Source: JANWZL01 sp037445185 (GTDB taxonomy: Bacteria; Pseudomonadota; Gammaproteobacteria; Burkholderiales; Thiobacillaceae). Taken from it: 8,778 nt of DNA. Location of the stretch: assembly GCA_037445185.1 (NCBI GenBank), contig JBBIKZ010000104.1, positions 1-8,778 on the forward strand, given 5' to 3'. Shown piece after piece: positions 5,781 to 8,778 of this stretch (positions are counted from its first letter, which is position 1; the number at the start of each line of letters is the position of its first letter). The notes beneath the pieces are model-generated. The model had not been told where the DNA came from, made no database searches, and worked only from the letters and a program-made list of their open reading frames with translations. A program made the translations under genes and the position numbers.

Positions 5781-7091
5781 ATGCCCACCCGCCTCGAGAT
5801 ACAGGCCAATACGTTCCCGGTGCGCCTTGCCTCCCCGCGCCCGCCGGGACAGGCGCAGCCTGGCCCGGCGGGCGCTCTGCAAGGTGGAGGCGCCAGGCCG
5901 AGGTCCGCATGGGGATGCCGATATCATTCGCTGGGCCTGTTCGTGGCGCTGGGCATCCTTCTGCCTGCCATGGCGCCAGCTGGCGAAGGGGATTTCTTCA
6001 GACCCCTGGTGAGTGCCGCTTACCACCACGATAGCAACCTCTTCCGCTTTGCCAATGACAGCGAGGTCCCAGCCATGATCGGTGGCGAGTCCACGGGCAA
6101 CAAGATCCAGTCGGTCAACTACACGCTCCTGGGTGCCGGCTTTCTGCTGGATTGGCAGCAAGGCCGCCAACGCATACAGGGCCGGGCACTCGTCAACAAG
6201 GCGAAGTTCAGCCGTTATGGCGGCGTCCTCGACTACGACGGCCACGACCTCGATACCCGCTGGGACTGGCAGCTGGGCAACCGCTGGCGTGGTCAGCTGG
6301 GTGCGGAACGCACCAAGACGCTGGGCAGTTACGACAACATCGGGGTGATCCAAAACACCCGCACCCTGAGCCGCTACAACTTCAGGGCCGTGCGCGATCT
6401 GCACACGGACTGGCAGGCTGAGGCCGGCTACAACCGATACGCCAGCCGGTATTCCACTCAGAACATCCGGGACGTGGAGGTGGATGCCTTCAGTCTCGGT
6501 ATCCACCGACTGGGCGGCACGATGCAGCGCATGGGTCTGGAGTTGCGCTACAGCGACGTCCAGCGGCCGAACAAGACCGGGACCCTGTCCGACGCGACGG
6601 AATGGGGTCTGTTCGGCGTCGCCACCTGGCAGCCGAGCGGCAAGACCCGTCTGCGCGGGCGTCTGGGTTACATCAACCGGGAGTACGCCTCGGCTGGTGC
6701 GCGCGATTTCAGCGGGCTGGAGGCGCGCCTCGACGCCGACTGGGCGCCGACCGGCAAGTCCCTGGTCAATGCCGCCGCCTATCGGGAGCTCAATGAATCG
6801 GATTTGGGGGTGGCCAACAACTATGCCGAGGTCACGGGCCTGGATCTGACCGCACAGTGGCAGATCCTGCCCAAGACGGGCGTCGGGCCGTTCCTGCGGC
6901 TGGAAAACCACCGCTACGACGGCACCAGCATCGACGACGACTACTTGAGCTTTGGGGTGAGGGCGGCGTATCAGCCCTGGCCTGGCGGCGACCTCGCCCT
7001 GACGGTGCAGCGGTCGACGCGCGAATCGAGTCTTCCCAGCCGCGATTTCAGCGCTACGACCATCAGCCTCACCGCGGCGATGGCCTTCTAG
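5781..7091 (+). CDS. epsL: EpsL-type outer-membrane beta-barrel exopolysaccharide protein (start uncertain)
   Basis: The mature part is an outer-membrane beta-barrel. Alternating amphipathic strands are rich in Y, W, R, D and G, with FRPLVSAAYHHDSNLFR at its start, repeated G-x-LGYINREYAS and WAPTGKSLVNAAAYRE elements, and a terminal TAAMAF ending in Phe, the signal for barrel assembly. It matches the EpsL family of exopolysaccharide operons; EpsL is thought to take part in polymer passage or anchoring at the outer membrane, but its biochemistry is unproven. A signal peptide lies at residues 51-67 of the 436-residue reading, with likely cleavage after APA. ATG 5781 has GGAGG at 5766-5770, but it gives a 50-residue leader before the hydrophobic core, overlapping a strong hairpin. 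ATG 5909, with GAGG at 5900-5903, would give a short signal peptide, but it is out of frame by one base, so a frameshift near 5909-5930 is possible. The sugar transferase follows within 8 bp. Confidence 0.8.
   Translation: MPTRLEIQANTFPVRLASPRPPGQAQPGPAGALQGGGARPRSAWGCRYHSLGLFVALGILLPAMAPAGEGDFFRPLVSAAYHHDSNLFRFANDSEVPAMIGGESTGNKIQSVNYTLLGAGFLLDWQQGRQRIQGRALVNKAKFSRYGGVLDYDGHDLDTRWDWQLGNRWRGQLGAERTKTLGSYDNIGVIQNTRTLSRYNFRAVRDLHTDWQAEAGYNRYASRYSTQNIRDVEVDAFSLGIHRLGGTMQRMGLELRYSDVQRPNKTGTLSDATEWGLFGVATWQPSGKTRLRGRLGYINREYASAGARDFSGLEARLDADWAPTGKSLVNAAAYRELNESDLGVANNYAEVTGLDLTAQWQILPKTGVGPFLRLENHRYDGTSIDDDYLSFGVRAAYQPWPGGDLALTVQRSTRESSLPSRDFSATTISLTAAMAF
5825..5884 (+). other. Long GC-rich foldback between the protease gene and the EpsL barrel region
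   Basis: GCGCCCGCCGGG (5837-5848) and CCCGGCGGGCGC (5864-5875) form a perfect 12-bp stem. After one A/G mismatch it continues with CAGG (5850-5853) pairing CCTG (5859-5862), closing on the 5-nt loop CGCAG. Outside it, CCTTGC (5825-5830) pairs with GCAAGG (5879-5884) across a small internal loop. No T-run follows, so it is not a standard terminator. It may attenuate or partition operon expression, protect the upstream message, or be a dispersed repeat. It lies inside the nominal N-terminus of EpsL, which makes that N-terminus doubtful. Confidence 0.7.
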
Positions 7092-7099
7092 TGGGTGGC

Positions 7100-8476
7100 A
7101 TGTACAGCGAAGCGCCGACCCTCGCCGTATTGCGCCGTCTCACCCACCCGGTGGTGGCGGTGCTCGTGCTGCTCGCCTCCCTGGGCGTCTGGGGGGAGCG
7201 CCTGGACGGCTATTACCTGGTTCTGGCCATCATCGCCTTCTTTCTGTCCTCCCACCTCTTCGAGGACCTCGCCCTGCTGTGCCCCTGTGGTCGTCGTCTC
7301 TGGAGCGGCTTCGGCAGCATGCTGTTCGCCTGGCTGCTCACCGTTGTCGGCGTCCTGTTCCTCGGCTACCTGACCCAATTCGACTCCCACTACGACGAAC
7401 ACGTCATGCTCACCTGGTTCGTCGCCACCCCCGGGTTCATGCTCGCCGCCCACATGGGCATGCGCAGGTACATCCATCGTCTGCATGGTCTCGGCCGCGC
7501 CCGGCGGGCGGTGATCGTGGGCGGCAACGAGGCCGGTGAGCGGCTGGCACGGCGGCTGCAAAGCAACGAGTGTCTGCTGACGGACTTTCTCGGCTACTTC
7601 GACGACCGCAAACCCGAGCGCATGTTCGCCGCGGCACGGGCGCAGTTCCTCGGACACACCGGCGAGTTACAGGACTATGTGCGCAAGCATCGCGTGGACG
7701 TGGTCTACATCTCCCTGCCGATTTCACATAAGGACCGCATCAGCGCCCTGCTCAACGTGCTCAAGGACAGCACGGTGTCCGTCTATGTCGTCCCGGACAT
7801 CTTCACCTACGACCTCATCCAGGCCCGCATCAACCAGATCGGCGGCATACCCGTGATCGCCATCCTGGAGACGCCTTTCACCAGCATCAATGCCTTCAAC
7901 AAGCGCTTGTCCGACGTCGTTCTGGCCAGCCTGATCCTGATCCTGGTCTCCCCTCTGATGCTGGTGGTGGCCCTCGCGGTCAAGCTCACCTCACCGGGGC
8001 CGGTGATCTTCAAGCAGCGGCGCTATGGGCTCAACGGCGAGGAGATCATCGTCTACAAGTTCCGCACCATGAGGGTGTGCGAGGATGGGGAGGAGATCCG
8101 CCAGGCCACGCGCGACGACGAGCGGGTCACCCTGATCGGTCGTTTTCTGCGCAAGACCTCGCTGGACGAACTGCCCCAGTTCATCAACGTGCTGCAGGGG
8201 CGCATGAGCATCGTCGGGCCGCGCCCGCATGCCGTGGCCCATAACGAGCACTACCGCAAGCTGATCTCCGGCTACATGCTGCGACACAAGGCCAAGCCGG
8301 GTATCACCGGCTGGGCCCAGGTCAACGGCCTGCGCGGCGAGACCGAGACGCTCGACAAGATGGCCGCGCGCGTGCAGTACGATCTGGATTATCTGCGCAA
8401 CTGGTCCCTGTGGCTTGACCTGCTCATCATCCTGAAGACCATCTGGCTCGTCTTCAAGGACACCCGAGCCTACTGA
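7100..8476 (+). CDS. Undecaprenyl-phosphate sugar (probably glucose) phosphotransferase, WcaJ/EpsB type
   Basis: This 458-residue initiating enzyme moves a sugar-1-phosphate from UDP-sugar to undecaprenyl phosphate on the inner membrane, the first step of repeat-unit synthesis. Four N-terminal membrane segments lie near 14-30, 36-52, 65-90 and 100-117. They are followed by a Rossmann-like CoA-binding-type domain (RRAVIVGGNEAGERLARRL from about 135). The C-terminal sugar transferase domain starts at K268 (KRLSDVVLASL, with a re-entrant membrane helix at about 273-292). It carries KFRTM at 320-324, the catalytic Asp-Glu pair D356-E357 in TSLDELPQ, GPRPH at 373-377, and KPGITGWAQVNGLRGET. Length and motifs fit the glucose phosphotransferase group; galactose cannot be excluded. 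ATG 7100 is 8 bp after the barrel gene stop. An in-frame GTG at 7091 overlaps that stop by one base and would add three residues. The close spacing suggests translational coupling. Confidence 0.92.
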   Translation: MYSEAPTLAVLRRLTHPVVAVLVLLASLGVWGERLDGYYLVLAIIAFFLSSHLFEDLALLCPCGRRLWSGFGSMLFAWLLTVVGVLFLGYLTQFDSHYDEHVMLTWFVATPGFMLAAHMGMRRYIHRLHGLGRARRAVIVGGNEAGERLARRLQSNECLLTDFLGYFDDRKPERMFAAARAQFLGHTGELQDYVRKHRVDVVYISLPISHKDRISALLNVLKDSTVSVYVVPDIFTYDLIQARINQIGGIPVIAILETPFTSINAFNKRLSDVVLASLILILVSPLMLVVALAVKLTSPGPVIFKQRRYGLNGEEIIVYKFRTMRVCEDGEEIRQATRDDERVTLIGRFLRKTSLDELPQFINVLQGRMSIVGPRPHAVAHNEHYRKLISGYMLRHKAKPGITGWAQVNGLRGETETLDKMAARVQYDLDYLRNWSLWLDLLIILKTIWLVFKDTRAY

Positions 8477-8496
8477 CATCCGGTTGCGGCTGCAAT

Positions 8497-8514
8497 GATT
8501 GAGTGTTATCAATC
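8497..8514. repeat. Short inverted repeat before the export gene
   Basis: GATTGA (8497-8502) and TCAATC (8509-8514) are perfect inverted arms around a 6-nt spacer, in the 66-bp gap before the export gene. The size suits an operator or a small RNA hairpin. A weak promoter reading exists over it: TTGCGG at 8484-8489, then 17 bp, then TATCAA at 8507-8512, four of six in the -10. The downstream genes could therefore have their own start. Confidence 0.35.
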
Positions 8515-8542
8515 CGTAACTTCATCAAGGGTGGAAAACGTG

Positions 8543-8778
8543 ATGCGCAAACTGCTGACCCCGTTCCTGTTCATCCTGCTCTTGGGGCTCGCCCCCCTCG
8601 TCCACGCCGCTGCCGACTACGGTCTGGCCACCGGTGACCTGGTGCGCATCAATGTCTACAACCATCCCGATCTCACCACCGAGACCCGCATCACGGAGGC
8701 CGGCGCGGTGCGCTTCCCCCTCGTGGGCGAGGTGGCCGTCGCCGGTGCGACCGCCGACGAGGCGGCCAGACGCATCGC
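8543..8778 (+). CDS. epsE: Polysaccharide export protein, Wza/EpsE type (partial, cut at right edge)
   Basis: The first 78 codons are present. Residues 1-22 are a standard signal peptide with the core LLTPFLFILLLGLAPLV and likely cleavage after HA. There is no lipobox cysteine, so unlike E. coli Wza this protein is probably not a lipoprotein. From residue 25 the polysaccharide export domain begins: YGLATGDLVRINVYNHPDL, then TEAGAVRFPLVGEVAVAGAT and DEAARRI, the opening of the family's PES domain, which is followed by SLBB domains in complete members. Such proteins form the periplasm/outer-membrane conduit for the polymer. The ATG at 8543 follows AGGG (8528-8531) with a long 11-nt gap. A GTG directly before it is in frame and could be used. 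The gene continues past the window. Confidence 0.88.
   Translation, partial: MRKLLTPFLFILLLGLAPLVHAAADYGLATGDLVRINVYNHPDLTTETRITEAGAVRFPLVGEVAVAGATADEAARRI

Noticed and set aside
5739..6911. 390-codon open frame on the minus strand
   Set aside because: It is antisense to the barrel gene; no recognisable motif and no ribosome site.
1..8778. CRISPR arrays, tRNA or rRNA genes
   Set aside because: No regularly spaced repeats and no cloverleaf or rRNA-like sequence seen on either strand.

Overview
The window is GC-rich (roughly 60-65% by eye) and densely coding. Its gene content points to a Gammaproteobacterium or Betaproteobacterium: a PIN-PhoH ATPase next to a Bcp-type peroxiredoxin, an RND-type adaptor, and the start of an EpsD/EpsL/EpsB/EpsE exopolysaccharide locus of the kind first described in the methylotroph Methylobacillus and later linked to exosortase (PEP-CTERM) systems. 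All intact genes lie on the + strand. The only minus-strand gene is a decayed transposase.

Layout. (1) 1-~400: the 5' end of an ISNCY (IS1202-like) insertion sequence on the minus strand. Its transposase is broken by two frameshifts and runs off the left edge. (2) 483-1709: a periplasmic adaptor (HlyD/AcrA type) with no transporter permease beside it. (3) 1857-3750: a Bcp/PrxQ peroxiredoxin and a PIN-PhoH ATPase 28 bp apart, probably one transcript from a promoter near 1795-1823. (4) 3751-4046: a 296-bp gene-free gap with GC-rich hairpins, a likely terminator, a sharply AT-rich block with a tandem motif 21-22 bp apart, and a plausible promoter. (5) 4047-8778: a tightly packed exopolysaccharide operon: epsD-type PPIase-like lipoprotein, CPBP (CAAX-like) intramembrane protease, EpsL-type outer-membrane beta-barrel, WcaJ/EpsB-type undecaprenyl-phosphate sugar phosphotransferase, and the first 78 codons of a Wza/EpsE-type export protein cut by the right edge.

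How the genes fit together. The sugar transferase loads the first hexose-phosphate on undecaprenyl phosphate in the inner membrane. The export protein starts the periplasm-to-outside channel. The EpsL barrel and EpsD lipoprotein are outer-membrane/periplasmic accessories. The CPBP protease is the kind of accessory that accompanies exosortase loci. From this I infer that chain-length (EpsF), tyrosine kinase (EpsG) and exosortase genes lie just past the right edge; they are not visible here.

The most notable non-coding signal is a near-perfect 39-nt hairpin (12-bp GC stem, one mismatch, then 4 bp) at 5837-5875, nested in a larger foldback at 5825-5884, between the protease gene and the EpsL signal peptide. 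It falls where the annotated N-terminus of EpsL looks wrong. Either the intergenic region is structured and epsL has a 1-nt frameshift near its start, or the protein has an unusual 50-residue leader.
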